DNA of 14,954 nucleotides. It comes from Comamonadaceae bacterium (GTDB lineage Bacteria; Pseudomonadota; Gammaproteobacteria; Burkholderiales; Burkholderiaceae_C). The number at the start of each line of letters is the position of its first letter. Within the stretch, counting starts at the first letter, position 1. This document shows, piece after piece, positions 1 to 7,622 of the stretch. The translations under genes were made by a program, and so were the position numbers. The DNA is taken from assembly GCA_947371775.1 (NCBI GenBank), contig CANBQX010000034.1:1-14954 (forward strand). Reading direction: 5' to 3'. The notes beneath the pieces are model-generated. The model ran no database searches and was not told the DNA's origin. It saw only the letters and a program-made list of their open reading frames with translations.

Positions 1-483
1 GCGCAGCATGACCACGCGCAAGTCGCGCGAAAACGCGAGCAGCATTTTGCGCACGCTCTCGGTCTGCGCGGCGGCGGTTTGGGCCATGGGCGCGGCCTGC
101 GCGCTGCGGCTGGCGGCGTTTTGGGCAATGCGTGCCATGCGTTGCAGGCGCACCAGCTTGGTGGTCTCCAGCGCCAGGTCGGCAAAGCTGTCGCCAAAGG
201 CTTTGGCGATCACCTCGTGCGGTTTGTTCAGGTGCTCGCAGGCGTAGACCAGGTAGCTGGCAGCCTGCATGGCCTGCGAGCCGCCGATGGAGGCCAAGAT
301 GGCGGCCACAGCGTCGGCATGGGCCAAGATGTTTTCGCCGGTGTCGAGCACCGCATTGGCCAACAAGGGTTCGGCAAAAGCACGCGCACGCGCCAGGGCA
401 TCGGCCTGGGCAGGCAGGCTGTCGGCCGTGGCGGCAATCAATGCCGACGGTGTGCTGGAGCCCTCGTGGTCGTGGCGTTGCAT
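1..483 (-). CDS. relA: RelA-type (p)ppGpp synthetase, N-terminal part (cut by window edge)
   Basis: The 161 visible residues, starting from ATG at 483 and open to base 1, are the N-terminus of a RelA/SpoT-family enzyme, which makes the stringent-response alarmone (p)ppGpp from ATP and GTP/GDP. The helical N-terminal region (about residues 30-125) corresponds to the HD hydrolase domain. A His is present at residue 55, but the expected HD and ED metal-binding pairs are absent: the matching stretch around residues 76-86 reads SYLVYACEHLN. That is typical of synthetase-only RelA proteins rather than SpoT. The segment near residues 144-161 (VRKMLLAFSRDLRVVMLR) matches the conserved helix after the HD domain. 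The synthetase, TGS and ACT domains would lie left of the window. It begins 19 bases after the hydrolase stop, so the two are probably cotranscribed. A clear Shine-Dalgarno is not seen. Confidence 0.85.
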   Translation of the reverse strand, partial: MQRHDHEGSSTPSALIAATADSLPAQADALARARAFAEPLLANAVLDTGENILAHADAVAAILASIGGSQAMQAASYLVYACEHLNKPHEVIAKAFGDSFADLALETTKLVRLQRMARIAQNAASRSAQAAPMAQTAAAQTESVRKMLLAFSRDLRVVMLR

Positions 484-502
484 GCGGTGTTGCGTTGTGT
501 AC

Positions 503-1420
503 TTAGACGCCCGCCGAAAGCAAGAAGGAAGCGACGGCCTCGGTTTGTTCCTGCGCCACCAACGTGGGTGCATGGCCCACACCCGCAAATTCGACCAAGC
601 GGGCATGGGGGCCGCGCTGCGTCATTTGCAAGGCCGTGGCTTTGGACAGCAAATCAGAATCGCCCCCCCGGATCAACAGGGTCTGCGCGGTGATGGCGTC
701 ATAGGCCTGCCACAACAAGGCTTCGCCCTGCGCGGCCGACTCGGGCGTGGCCTGCCCGAAGGGCAACGCAATGGCCGGGTCGTAGTGCATGGCGTAGACC
801 GCTTCTTGCAAAGCGCCTTGAACCGCTTGGTTCACCTGGCGCAGCATGGGTTGGCTCAGCGCCAGCCACTGCGCTGGCGTGTGCGGGCCAAAGCTGCTCG
901 AGATAGCCCACATGGCGTCTGCGGCCTGCTGCACCGATGCAAACGGGCCGCCCTTGCCGAGGTACTGGCCAATGCGCTGCAAGGCCGACCACTCGATCAC
1001 CGGACCCACGTCATTGAGCACCAGGCGGCGCACCGGCACCCCCACGCTGCCCGCCAGGTTGCAGACCACCATGCCGATCAAGCCACCCATGCTGGTGCCC
1101 ACCCAGTCCAGCGTCGTGGGCTTGAGCTGGGTGATCAGCGCCAGCATGTCGGCGGCGTAATGGGGAATTTGGTAGCCCATCGGGTCTTTGAGCCAATCGC
1201 TTTTGCCCCGGCCCACCACATCGGGACACACCACCCGCAGCGCGCCACCGGCGCGTTCCACCAGCGCCTGGGCCAGCACGTCAAAGTCGCGGCCCTGGCG
1301 CGTCAGACCATGCACGCAGATCACGGTATGCGCCGCATCCGGGTCGCCCCACTGCCAATAGGCCATGCGGTGAGGCTCCGGCGTGCTGCAGGGCAAGAAG
1401 TGCAAAGTAGGCTGGGACAT
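503..1420 (-). CDS. alpha/beta hydrolase
   Basis: This 305-residue protein has a complete alpha/beta-hydrolase fold signature. The oxyanion-hole motif CVHG is at residues 35-38, the nucleophile elbow GTSMGG puts the catalytic Ser at 110, a likely acid is Asp254 in RGGDSD (Asp256 is the alternative), and the catalytic His is 283 in GVGHAP. There is no signal peptide, so it should be cytoplasmic. Length and motif spacing fit small esterases, lactonases and C-C hydrolases, and the substrate cannot be read from sequence. The chosen ATG is the first in frame after the divergent intergenic region. The preceding bases are C-rich, without a good Shine-Dalgarno. relA begins 19 bases downstream on the same strand, suggesting a shared transcript. 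Confidence 0.9.
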   Translation of the reverse strand: MSQPTLHFLPCSTPEPHRMAYWQWGDPDAAHTVICVHGLTRQGRDFDVLAQALVERAGGALRVVCPDVVGRGKSDWLKDPMGYQIPHYAADMLALITQLKPTTLDWVGTSMGGLIGMVVCNLAGSVGVPVRRLVLNDVGPVIEWSALQRIGQYLGKGGPFASVQQAADAMWAISSSFGPHTPAQWLALSQPMLRQVNQAVQGALQEAVYAMHYDPAIALPFGQATPESAAQGEALLWQAYDAITAQTLLIRGGDSDLLSKATALQMTQRGPHARLVEFAGVGHAPTLVAQEQTEAVASFLLSAGV

Positions 1421-1536
1421 GTGGTGGGGGCAGGCGGGGCGTCGACGACCCGCAGTGCGGCAGATTGATAATGCGGTGATCGTAATGGATGCAACCCCCA
1501 GGGCCCCGGCCCCGCACTGACAAAGAAGGAATCCCC
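1421..1536. promoter_or_regulatory. divergent intergenic region between the hydrolase and bdhA
   Basis: These 116 bases separate two divergently transcribed genes and should hold promoters for both the relA-side unit and the bdhA-led unit. The only AT-richer spot is around 1462-1486. On the plus strand GATAAT at 1467-1472 is a possible -10 box, but no convincing -35 box lies at the right distance. On the minus strand TTGCAT (1494-1489) and TATCAA (1470-1465), 18 bases apart, are a weak promoter pair reading toward the hydrolase. The bdhA ribosome binding site AAGAAGGA lies at 1523-1530. Confidence 0.35.
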
Positions 1537-2307
1537 ATGCTCAAAGGCAAAACCGCTCTCGTTACCGGCTCCACCAGCGGCATCGGTCTGGGGCTGGCCA
1601 AAGCGCTGGCCGCGCAGGGCGCCAACATCGTGATGAATGGCTTTGGCGACGTCGAAGGCCCCAAGGCAGAAATCGCAGCATTCGGCGTGGCCGTGAGCTA
1701 CCACGGCGCCGACATGAGCAAGCCCGCCGAGATCGAAGCCATGGTGCGCCACGCCGAGGCCACCTTTGGTGCCGTCGACATTCTGGTCAACAACGCCGGC
1801 ATTCAGCACGTGGCGCGGGTCGAGAATTTCCCACCCGAGCGCTGGGACGCGGTGCTGGCCATCAACCTGAGCAGCGCCTTCCACGCCAGCCGCTTTGCGC
1901 TGCCCGGCATGCTGTCGCGCAACTGGGGCCGCATTTTGAACGTGGCCTCGGTCCATGGCCTGGTGGCCTCGGCCGAGAAGTCAGCCTACGTGGCGGCCAA
2001 GCACGGCCTGGTGGGCCTGACCAAGGTCACCGCGCTGGAAAACGCCACCACCGGCGTGACCTGCAACGCCATTTGCCCCGGCTGGGTACTCACCCCCCTG
2101 GTGCAAAAACAAGTGGACGCCAAAGCGGCGGCGTTGGGCGTCTCTAACGCTGAAGCCACCGCGCTGCTCTTGGGCGAGAAAGAGCCCTCCTTGCAATTCA
2201 CCACGCCTGATGAACTCGGCGCACTGGCCGTATTTTTGTGTTCCGCTGCCGCCAACAATGTGCGTGGCGTGGCCTGGAACATGGACGGCGGTTGGGCCGC
2301 GCAGTAA
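1537..2307 (+). CDS. bdhA: 3-hydroxybutyrate dehydrogenase (short-chain dehydrogenase)
   Basis: This 256-residue short-chain dehydrogenase is best read as NAD-dependent D-3-hydroxybutyrate dehydrogenase, which oxidises 3-hydroxybutyrate to acetoacetate during polyhydroxybutyrate turnover. The dinucleotide motif TGSTSGIG is at residues 10-17, NNAG at 85-88, and the catalytic set is Asn110, Ser138, Tyr151 and Lys155. Residues described as substrate-binding in the Pseudomonas fragi enzyme all have equivalents here with a constant offset of four: Gln90, His140, Lys148, Trp183, Gln192 and Trp253. That supports the specific name over a generic SDR. The ATG at 1537 is preferred because AAGAAGGA at 1523-1530 lies just upstream. 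An in-frame ATG at 1489 would add 16 low-quality residues. It is the first gene of the plus-strand run, with the transporter 27 bases downstream. That spacing permits cotranscription, although no functional link is obvious. Confidence 0.92.
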   Translation: MLKGKTALVTGSTSGIGLGLAKALAAQGANIVMNGFGDVEGPKAEIAAFGVAVSYHGADMSKPAEIEAMVRHAEATFGAVDILVNNAGIQHVARVENFPPERWDAVLAINLSSAFHASRFALPGMLSRNWGRILNVASVHGLVASAEKSAYVAAKHGLVGLTKVTALENATTGVTCNAICPGWVLTPLVQKQVDAKAAALGVSNAEATALLLGEKEPSLQFTTPDELGALAVFLCSAAANNVRGVAWNMDGGWAAQ

Positions 2308-2334
2308 ACAACATCCCACGCGGCGCGCAGGGCG

Positions 2335-4026
2335 ATGCGGTTTGAATCGGGCCCGCGCGCAGCCGCCTTCGCCCTGGCAGGGTCCGCCGCACTGGTTTTG
2401 GCCTGGACCTTGGCCGCCGCTTGTTGGGCAGCCGCCGATGGGCGGGCCTGGGCTGATCTTGCGGCCCAGCCTGCGCTTGTACCGGCCCTCTGGCTCAGCC
2501 TCTACACCGGGGGCGCGGCTTTTGCACTCGCGCTCACAGGCACGGCACTGATTCTTGCGGCGACCCACGGCACGGCACAGTGGCACCTGCTGATGCGCCG
2601 CGTGCCCGCCATGCTGGCCCTGCCCCATGCGGCCTTTGCCATCGGCTTGGTGCTGCTGCTCGCACCTTCGGGGTGGCTGGTGCGCCTGGGCGCCGCCTTG
2701 CTAGCCCTTTTCAACGATGGCTTGGCACTGCGCTTGGACACCCCGCCACTGTGGCAAAGCGCACAAGACCCCTGGGGGCTGGGATTGATCGCAGTGCTGG
2801 CCTTGAAAGAAATTCCCTTCTTGCTCTGGGCAGCAGCAGCGCAATTGGGCCGCCCGGACCTGGCACGTCGGCTGAAGCTGGAAATGCAAATGGCACACAG
2901 TCTGGGCTACCGCCCGCGCACGGCCTGGTGGCGCGTGGTGTGGCCCCAACTGCTGCCGCGCTTGCAGGCGCCACTGCTGGCGGTGCTGGTCTACAGCATC
3001 ACGGTGGTGGACGTGGCGATGCTGGCGGGGCCATCCACCCCGGCACCATTGGCCGTGCTGACCTGGCAATGGCTGCAAGACCCCGATCCGGCACGCAATG
3101 CCATGGGTGCGGCGGGCGCCTGGCTGCTCACCGGCGTCGTGGTGCTGGTGGCCCTGGCGGGCCCTGCCCTGCAAGCGAAGTGGCGCCACGGGGCCAAGGC
3201 GGGGTGGACACGCGGTTTCACCACCCAAGACGGCACAGGCGCGACATCGGGAATCGAGCGTCCCCCCGTGTTGTTGCAGGTGCTTGCGCTGGCCTACACG
3301 GCGGTGGCAGCGGCGCTGGTTTTGGGCAGTGCCATGGGCCCATGGCTGTTTCCTGCCTTGTGGCCGCAGGGATGGACGGTCCACGCATGGCAATCCGTGG
3401 CGCAAAGCGCCGACGTGGTGGGGGACACGCTGGCGCTGGCGCTGGCCAGCAGTGCGTCGGCCTTGCTGGGGTGTGTGGCCTGGCTGGAATGCGCGCCCCC
3501 ACCGTGGCAGCAGCGCCTGCAAGGCCTGTGGTACTTGCCGCTGCTGCTACCCACGGTGCTGTGGACTTTGGGCCTGCACCAGCTGGCACTGGCCTGGGGC
3601 GTGGATGGCAGCTTCAAGGGCCTGTGGCTGGCGCACACCCTGTGTGTGTTGCCCTATGTGCTGCTGACTTTGCAAGGGCCTTATGGCCACTTTGATCCAC
3701 GGCTGCAGGCGGTCTCCGCCAGCCTGGGACGTTCGCACGCGGCCTTCCTCTGGCGCATCAAATGGCCTTTGCTGCGGGCGCCTTTGGCTGCGTCGTTTGC
3801 GGTGGGCTTTGCCGTGAGCGTGGCGCAGTACTTGCCCACGCTGTATGTGGGCGCGGGCCGCTTCGCCACGGTGAACACCGAAGCGGTCGCCCTGGCCGCT
3901 GGCGGGCAGCGCTCGCTGATGGCGGCGTATGCGGTCCTGTTGTGGACGCTACCCGCCCTGGTGTTTGCCATGGCTGCAGTGATTGGCCGTGCGCGGCGAT
4001 TCAGCCCCCGCCAGACCCTGCAGTAG
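2335..4026 (+). CDS. ynjC: fused two-module ABC transporter permease, YnjC-like
   Basis: This 563-residue, very hydrophobic protein contains two BPD-type ABC permease modules in one chain, the arrangement of ThiP, FbpB and E. coli YnjC. Each module has an EAA-loop-like cytoplasmic segment ending in a proline-rich turn: residues about 185-208 (HSLGYRPRTAWW...WPQLLP) and about 458-481 (SASLGRSHAAFLWRIKWPLL). These contact the ATPase. About 12 transmembrane helices are expected, with a polar linker around residues 280-312 between the halves. The YnjC assignment rests mainly on the downstream YnjD- and YnjF-like genes, because the fused format alone also fits thiamine and iron importers. The substrate is unknown. 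No periplasmic binding protein is encoded in the window, which is unusual for an importer. The ATG at 2335 follows GCAGGGCG, a weak ribosome binding site. The ATPase starts 13 bases after the stop. Confidence 0.8.
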   Translation: MRFESGPRAAAFALAGSAALVLAWTLAAACWAAADGRAWADLAAQPALVPALWLSLYTGGAAFALALTGTALILAATHGTAQWHLLMRRVPAMLALPHAAFAIGLVLLLAPSGWLVRLGAALLALFNDGLALRLDTPPLWQSAQDPWGLGLIAVLALKEIPFLLWAAAAQLGRPDLARRLKLEMQMAHSLGYRPRTAWWRVVWPQLLPRLQAPLLAVLVYSITVVDVAMLAGPSTPAPLAVLTWQWLQDPDPARNAMGAAGAWLLTGVVVLVALAGPALQAKWRHGAKAGWTRGFTTQDGTGATSGIERPPVLLQVLALAYTAVAAALVLGSAMGPWLFPALWPQGWTVHAWQSVAQSADVVGDTLALALASSASALLGCVAWLECAPPPWQQRLQGLWYLPLLLPTVLWTLGLHQLALAWGVDGSFKGLWLAHTLCVLPYVLLTLQGPYGHFDPRLQAVSASLGRSHAAFLWRIKWPLLRAPLAASFAVGFAVSVAQYLPTLYVGAGRFATVNTEAVALAAGGQRSLMAAYAVLLWTLPALVFAMAAVIGRARRFSPRQTLQ

Positions 4027-4039
4027 CATAGGCGCGCCC

Positions 4040-4684
4040 ATGGCCCACGACCACCCTGCCCAGCTGCTGCACATGGATGTGCACCGTCTGCAAACGCCTG
4101 CGGGCGTGCTGCTTGCTGCACTGGAACTCACGGTTCCGGGTGGCGTGGTGCATACCGTGATGGGCCCCAGCGGCTCGGGCAAATCCAGCGTGCTGGCGGC
4201 CGTTTGCGGCACCTTGGACACCGCAGTGAGCTTCGACGGAACTGTGGCCTTGAACGGCAAGCGCATCGACACCCTGCCCACGCACCAGCGCCGCGTAGGC
4301 TTGCTGATGCAAGACGACCTGCTGTTTGCACACCTGACCGTGCTGGAAAACCTGCTGTTTGCCGTGCCTGCGGGCCCACGGGCTGCACGCCGGTCTCAGG
4401 CGCTGGACGCTCTGGCCGAGGTGGAACTTCAGTCCTTTGCCGATGCCGACCCCGCCACCCTGTCGGGCGGTCAGCGCGCGCGCGTGGCCTTGGCCCGTGC
4501 CCTGCTGGCAGAGCCGCTGGCCTTGATGCTCGACGAGCCTTTTTCCAAGCTCGATGCGCCTTTGCGCCAGCGCATGCGCGAGCTGGTGTTTGCTGCGGTG
4601 GCACAACGCGGCATCCCGGCCATTCTGGTGAGCCACGATGCGGCCGACGTGGCGGACCCGCAGCGTCTGACCGTGCTGGACTAA
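4040..4684 (+). CDS. ynjD: ABC transporter ATP-binding protein, YnjD-like
   Basis: This 214-residue protein is a complete ABC ATPase that would power the permease encoded just upstream. Walker A is GPSGSGKS at residues 42-49, the Q-loop Gln is 91, the signature LSGGQ is 141-145, Walker B is ALMLDEP at 161-167, and the switch His is 199 in VSHD. The short chain without a C-terminal regulatory domain, and the stretch RIDTLPTHQRRVGLLMQD (75-92), resemble E. coli YnjD as I remember it. The ATG at 4040 is chosen because it lies 13 bases beyond the permease stop. An in-frame start at 3983 would overlap the permease by 44 bases, and an ATG at 4073 would remove the first 11 residues. The next gene begins 30 bases downstream. 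The cargo cannot be inferred from the ATPase. Confidence 0.88.
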   Translation: MAHDHPAQLLHMDVHRLQTPAGVLLAALELTVPGGVVHTVMGPSGSGKSSVLAAVCGTLDTAVSFDGTVALNGKRIDTLPTHQRRVGLLMQDDLLFAHLTVLENLLFAVPAGPRAARRSQALDALAEVELQSFADADPATLSGGQRARVALARALLAEPLALMLDEPFSKLDAPLRQRMRELVFAAVAQRGIPAILVSHDAADVADPQRLTVLD

Positions 4685-4702
4685 GCGGCCTGCCCGAGCG
4701 CC

Positions 4703-4708
4703 GACAAT
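4703..4708 (+). promoter_or_regulatory. possible -10 box of an internal promoter for the YnjF-like gene
   Basis: GACAAT ends six bases before the ATG at 4715 in a gap with no Shine-Dalgarno. If it is a real -10 element, transcription would begin at or beside the start codon and give a leaderless mRNA. No good -35 box is visible at 16-19 bases upstream, so this is weak. A similar arrangement precedes the SelD-fusion gene. Confidence 0.2.
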
Positions 4709-4714
4709 GCCCCC

Positions 4715-5359
4715 ATGCTCGATCGCTTTGCCTTGTCACTGATGCACCCCCCGGTTCAGGCCGTGGCCCGCGTGCTGGTGCGCGCCGGCGTGGGTGCCAA
4801 TGCGCTGACCTGGACTGGCTTTGCCATCGGCCTGGTGGGCGCTTTGCTCGTGACCCAAGGCGCGTTCGCATCAGCCTTGCTGGCGATTGGCTTGTCGCGT
4901 CTGTGCGATGCGCTCGATGGCGCAGTCGCGCGCCTCACCACAGCCACCGACCTGGGCGGTTTTTTAGACATCACGCTGGACTTTGTGTTTTACGCCAGCA
5001 TTCCGCTGGCCTTTGCGCTGGCCGACCCCCACCACAACGCGCTTGCTGCCGCTGTGGTGCTGGCAGCTTTTGTGGGCACGGCGAGCAGCTTTCTGGCCTT
5101 TGCCGTGTTGGCGCAAAAGCGCGGCATGACCAACCTGGCCTATCCCGGCAAATCCTTTTATTTTTTGGGCGGCCTGACCGAAGGCACCGAAACGCTGGCG
5201 TTTTTTGCGGCGGCCTGCCTCTGGCCTGCACATTTCGCACCCTTAGCCTATGGCTTCGCCGCGCTGTGCGCTCTGACACTGGTCACCCGCGTGCGCTGGG
5301 GCGTGCAGGCGTTTGCGCCGCGCGCCTGCGCAGCGCCGCAAGAGGCCGCAAATGACTGA
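4715..5359 (+). CDS. ynjF: CDP-alcohol phosphatidyltransferase family membrane protein, YnjF-like
   Basis: This 214-residue integral membrane protein belongs to the CDP-alcohol phosphatidyltransferase family, which transfers a phospho-alcohol group from a CDP-linked donor to an acceptor alcohol in phospholipid-type synthesis. The metal-binding signature runs from Asp65 to Asp89: D65xxD68G69xxAR, then G81xxxD85xxxD89. All four aspartates are present, so it should be catalytically competent. The spacer between AR and G is seven residues, one fewer than in PgsA-type enzymes, and I recall the same seven-residue spacer in E. coli YnjF. The downstream stretch KSFYFLGGLTEGTET (146-160) is also a YnjF-like hallmark. 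The true substrates are unknown. It starts 30 bases after the ATPase gene and overlaps the next gene by 8 bases, so it is translationally linked to the TVP38-reductase fusion. Confidence 0.87.
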   Translation: MLDRFALSLMHPPVQAVARVLVRAGVGANALTWTGFAIGLVGALLVTQGAFASALLAIGLSRLCDALDGAVARLTTATDLGGFLDITLDFVFYASIPLAFALADPHHNALAAAVVLAAFVGTASSFLAFAVLAQKRGMTNLAYPGKSFYFLGGLTEGTETLAFFAAACLWPAHFAPLAYGFAALCALTLVTRVRWGVQAFAPRACAAPQEAAND

Positions 5360-7586
5360 GGCCCACAGCCAGCGGGAGCAGCGCAGCGCTTGGGTGTGGC
5401 GCACCGGCCTGCTGCTGGGCCTTGGCATGTTGGTACTGCTGTGGTGGTGGCAGGCGCCCGACGAAGCGGCCTGGCTGGCCCTGGTGAAAAGCCAGTTGGC
5501 CGATTTGCAGCGCTGGCACCAGGCGTCTGCCTGGCAGTTTCGCGCCGCATTTTTCACGCTCTACCTGCTGGTTGCCGCCTTTTCTGTGCCTGGCATTGCA
5601 GTGCTGACGGTGGCCGCAGGCGCGGTTCTGGGCTTGGGGTGGGGCGTGCTGCTGGTGTCGTTTGCCTCCACCCTGGGCGCGACGCTGTCGTTTTGCTTGG
5701 CGCGCTATCTGTTTGCAGACTGGCTGCGCAAGCACATGGGGCCCAGGGTGCAGGCCATACGCCACAGCGTGTCGCACGAGGGTGCGCTGTACCTGCTGGG
5801 TTTGCGCCTCATTCCCGTGGTGCCCTTTGGACTGGTCAATCTGCTGATGGGCCTGAGCAGCGTGCGCGTACGCACCTTTTATGGGGTGAGCCAGATCGGT
5901 ATGTTGCCAAGCACAGTGATTTATGTGGCCGCTGGCCAGCAACTGGGCACACTGAGCAGCGCGCGCGAGGTGCTCAGCCCCGCCCTGCTGCTGGCGCTGG
6001 CCGTGGCGGGTCTGGCGGTCGGCCTCTTGCCCCTCGTGGCCAAACAGGTGCTGGCGCGTCTGCAACAACGCCGCCTGCTCGCACCGTGGCGCAGTCAACG
6101 ACCGCGCCGTTTCGACACCAACCTGGTGGTGATCGGTGGCGGCGCGGGGGGCTTGGTATCGGCCTATGTGGCCGCTGCTGCGCAGGCCAAAGTCACCTTG
6201 GTCGAAGAACGCGCTTTGGGCGGTGACTGCCTGCACTACGGCTGTGTGCCCAGCAAAGCCTTGATTCACAGCGCCAAGGTGGCGCAGCAGGTGCGCAACG
6301 CAGCGCAGTTTGGCGTCGTGGCTCCTGCACCTGATTTGGATTTTCCGGCGCTGATGGCGCGCATCCACAAGGTGATTGCCAGCATTGCGCCGCATGACAG
6401 CGTCGAGCGGTACACCGCGCTGGGCGTGGACGTGCTGCAAGGCCACGCCACCATCATCAACCCGTGGACGGTGGAAGTCACCCGGCCAGGCCAAAACCCC
6501 CAGCGCATCCGCACCCGTGCCATCGTGATTGCGGCCGGTGCCCAGCCTGTCGTGCCCGAGCTGCCCGGTCTGCACGACGTGGGCTTTGCTACCAGCGACA
6601 CGCTGTGGAGCCAGCTCGCGCTTTGCGCCACCCTGCCCGCGCGCATTGTGGTGCTCGGGGGTGGGCCGATCGGCTGCGAGCTGGGCCAAGCCTTTGCGCG
6701 CTTGGGTGCCGCGGTCACGGTGGTGGAAACAGGCGAGCGCCTGTTGCCCCGCGAAGACACTGAGGTCAGCGACCTCGTGCAAAGTGCCCTTCAAGGTGAA
6801 GGCGTGCAGGTCCTCACCCAGCACCAGGCCCTGCGCTGCACCAAGGGCTCAGGGGAGGATGCGCAAAAGTCACTGCGCGTGCGCGACCTGCGCAGCGGAC
6901 TGGAGCACACGCTGTGCTTCGACCTGCTGGTCTGCGCCGTGGGCCGGCGCGCACGTTTGCAAGGCTACGGTCTCGAAACTCTGGGCATCGCCACCGAGCG
7001 GACTGTTCCGACCAACGCCTACCTGCAGACTGTGTTTCCCACGATTTACGCCGCCGGTGACGTGGCCGGGCCCTACCAGTTCACCCACGCTGCGGCGCAC
7101 CAGGCCTGGTACGCCACTGTCAACGCACTGTGGGGTGACTTCAAGCGCTTTGCTGCGGACTACCGGCATTTGCCCTTCACCACCTTTGTCTCGCCCGAAG
7201 TCGCCCGGGTGGGTTTGAACGCGCAGGAGGCTGATGCCCAAGGCGTGGCGTTTGAGCTCACACGCTTCGATCTGGCCGACCTGGACCGTGCCTTGTGCGA
7301 AGCGGGTGATGCCGCGCCCAGGGGCTTTGTCCACGTGCTGACGGTGCCGGGCAGCGACCGCATTCTGGGCGTGACCATCGTCGCCGACCGTGCCGCAGAG
7401 ATGCTGGCCGAATACGTGCTGGCCATGCGCAAGGGCCTGGGCTTGAAGGCGGTGCTGGGCACGGTGCACGCCTACCCCACCTTCACCGAGGCCAACAAAT
7501 ATGCTGCTGGCAATTGGCAACGCGCGCATGTGCCAGCATGGCTGCTGCGAGGCGCGCGCTGGTTTCACACCTGGCGCCGAGGCTGA
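5352..7586 (+). CDS. TVP38/TMEM64 membrane domain fused to FAD-dependent disulfide reductase
   Basis: This 744-residue protein joins two modules. Residues about 15-232 form a multi-helix TVP38/TMEM64 (SNARE-associated/DedA-like) domain, with the family-type stretch around GIAVLTVAAGAVLGLGWG (81-98) and LRLIPVVPFGLVN (151-163). Residues about 255-744 form a class I pyridine nucleotide-disulfide oxidoreductase like MerA or lipoamide dehydrogenase. FAD motif GGGAGG is at 262-267, the redox-active pair is Cys293 and Cys298 in GGDCLHYGCVPSK, the NAD(P) motif GGGPIG is at 436-441, the second FAD motif AAGDV is at 567-571, and the dimer-interface His-Glu pair is His706 and Glu713 in HAYPTFTE. All catalytic parts are intact. 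No MerA-type N-terminal metal-binding domain or C-terminal cysteine pair is present, so it is probably not a mercuric reductase. The ATG at 5352 follows AAGAGG (5340-5345) and overlaps the upstream stop. It likely acts at the inner membrane, and its substrate is unknown. Confidence 0.9.
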   Translation: MTEAHSQREQRSAWVWRTGLLLGLGMLVLLWWWQAPDEAAWLALVKSQLADLQRWHQASAWQFRAAFFTLYLLVAAFSVPGIAVLTVAAGAVLGLGWGVLLVSFASTLGATLSFCLARYLFADWLRKHMGPRVQAIRHSVSHEGALYLLGLRLIPVVPFGLVNLLMGLSSVRVRTFYGVSQIGMLPSTVIYVAAGQQLGTLSSAREVLSPALLLALAVAGLAVGLLPLVAKQVLARLQQRRLLAPWRSQRPRRFDTNLVVIGGGAGGLVSAYVAAAAQAKVTLVEERALGGDCLHYGCVPSKALIHSAKVAQQVRNAAQFGVVAPAPDLDFPALMARIHKVIASIAPHDSVERYTALGVDVLQGHATIINPWTVEVTRPGQNPQRIRTRAIVIAAGAQPVVPELPGLHDVGFATSDTLWSQLALCATLPARIVVLGGGPIGCELGQAFARLGAAVTVVETGERLLPREDTEVSDLVQSALQGEGVQVLTQHQALRCTKGSGEDAQKSLRVRDLRSGLEHTLCFDLLVCAVGRRARLQGYGLETLGIATERTVPTNAYLQTVFPTIYAAGDVAGPYQFTHAAAHQAWYATVNALWGDFKRFAADYRHLPFTTFVSPEVARVGLNAQEADAQGVAFELTRFDLADLDRALCEAGDAAPRGFVHVLTVPGSDRILGVTIVADRAAEMLAEYVLAMRKGLGLKAVLGTVHAYPTFTEANKYAAGNWQRAHVPAWLLRGARWFHTWRRG

Positions 7587-7609
7587 AGCCGGCTGCCAGC
7601 ACCCCACTG

Positions 7610-7615
7610 CACAAT
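7610..7615 (+). promoter_or_regulatory. possible -10 box of an internal promoter for the SelD-fusion gene
   Basis: CACAAT ends seven bases before the ATG at 7623. The 36-base gap before this ATG lacks a Shine-Dalgarno-like purine run close to the start. A transcript beginning about seven bases after this box would be leaderless. No matching -35 box is evident, so the call is tentative. Confidence 0.2.
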
Positions 7616-7622
7616 ACCCCGC

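Noticed and set aside
269..1468. A 399-codon open frame on the plus strand opposite the hydrolase and relA start
   Set aside because: It is antisense to two genes with clear catalytic or family motifs, its product is low-complexity and Ala/Arg/His-rich, and it shows no family motif. It is a shadow frame of GC-rich coding DNA.
1489..1536. Upstream ATG at 1489 as the bdhA start
   Set aside because: It adds a Pro/Arg-rich stretch not seen in the family, while the ATG at 1537 has an excellent ribosome binding site and gives the usual family N-terminus.
5313..5351. In-frame upstream start for the TVP38-reductase fusion
   Set aside because: It would extend 13 Arg-rich residues into the preceding gene. 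The ATG at 5352 has AAGAGG at proper spacing.
5283..6824. A 513-codon open frame on the minus strand
   Set aside because: It is antisense to the YnjF-like and TVP38-reductase genes, rich in His, Gln and Arg, with no recognisable domain.
5352..7586. Annotation of the reductase as mercuric reductase (MerA)
   Set aside because: There is no N-terminal heavy-metal domain, no C-terminal vicinal cysteine pair and no mer gene nearby. The similarity is at superfamily level.
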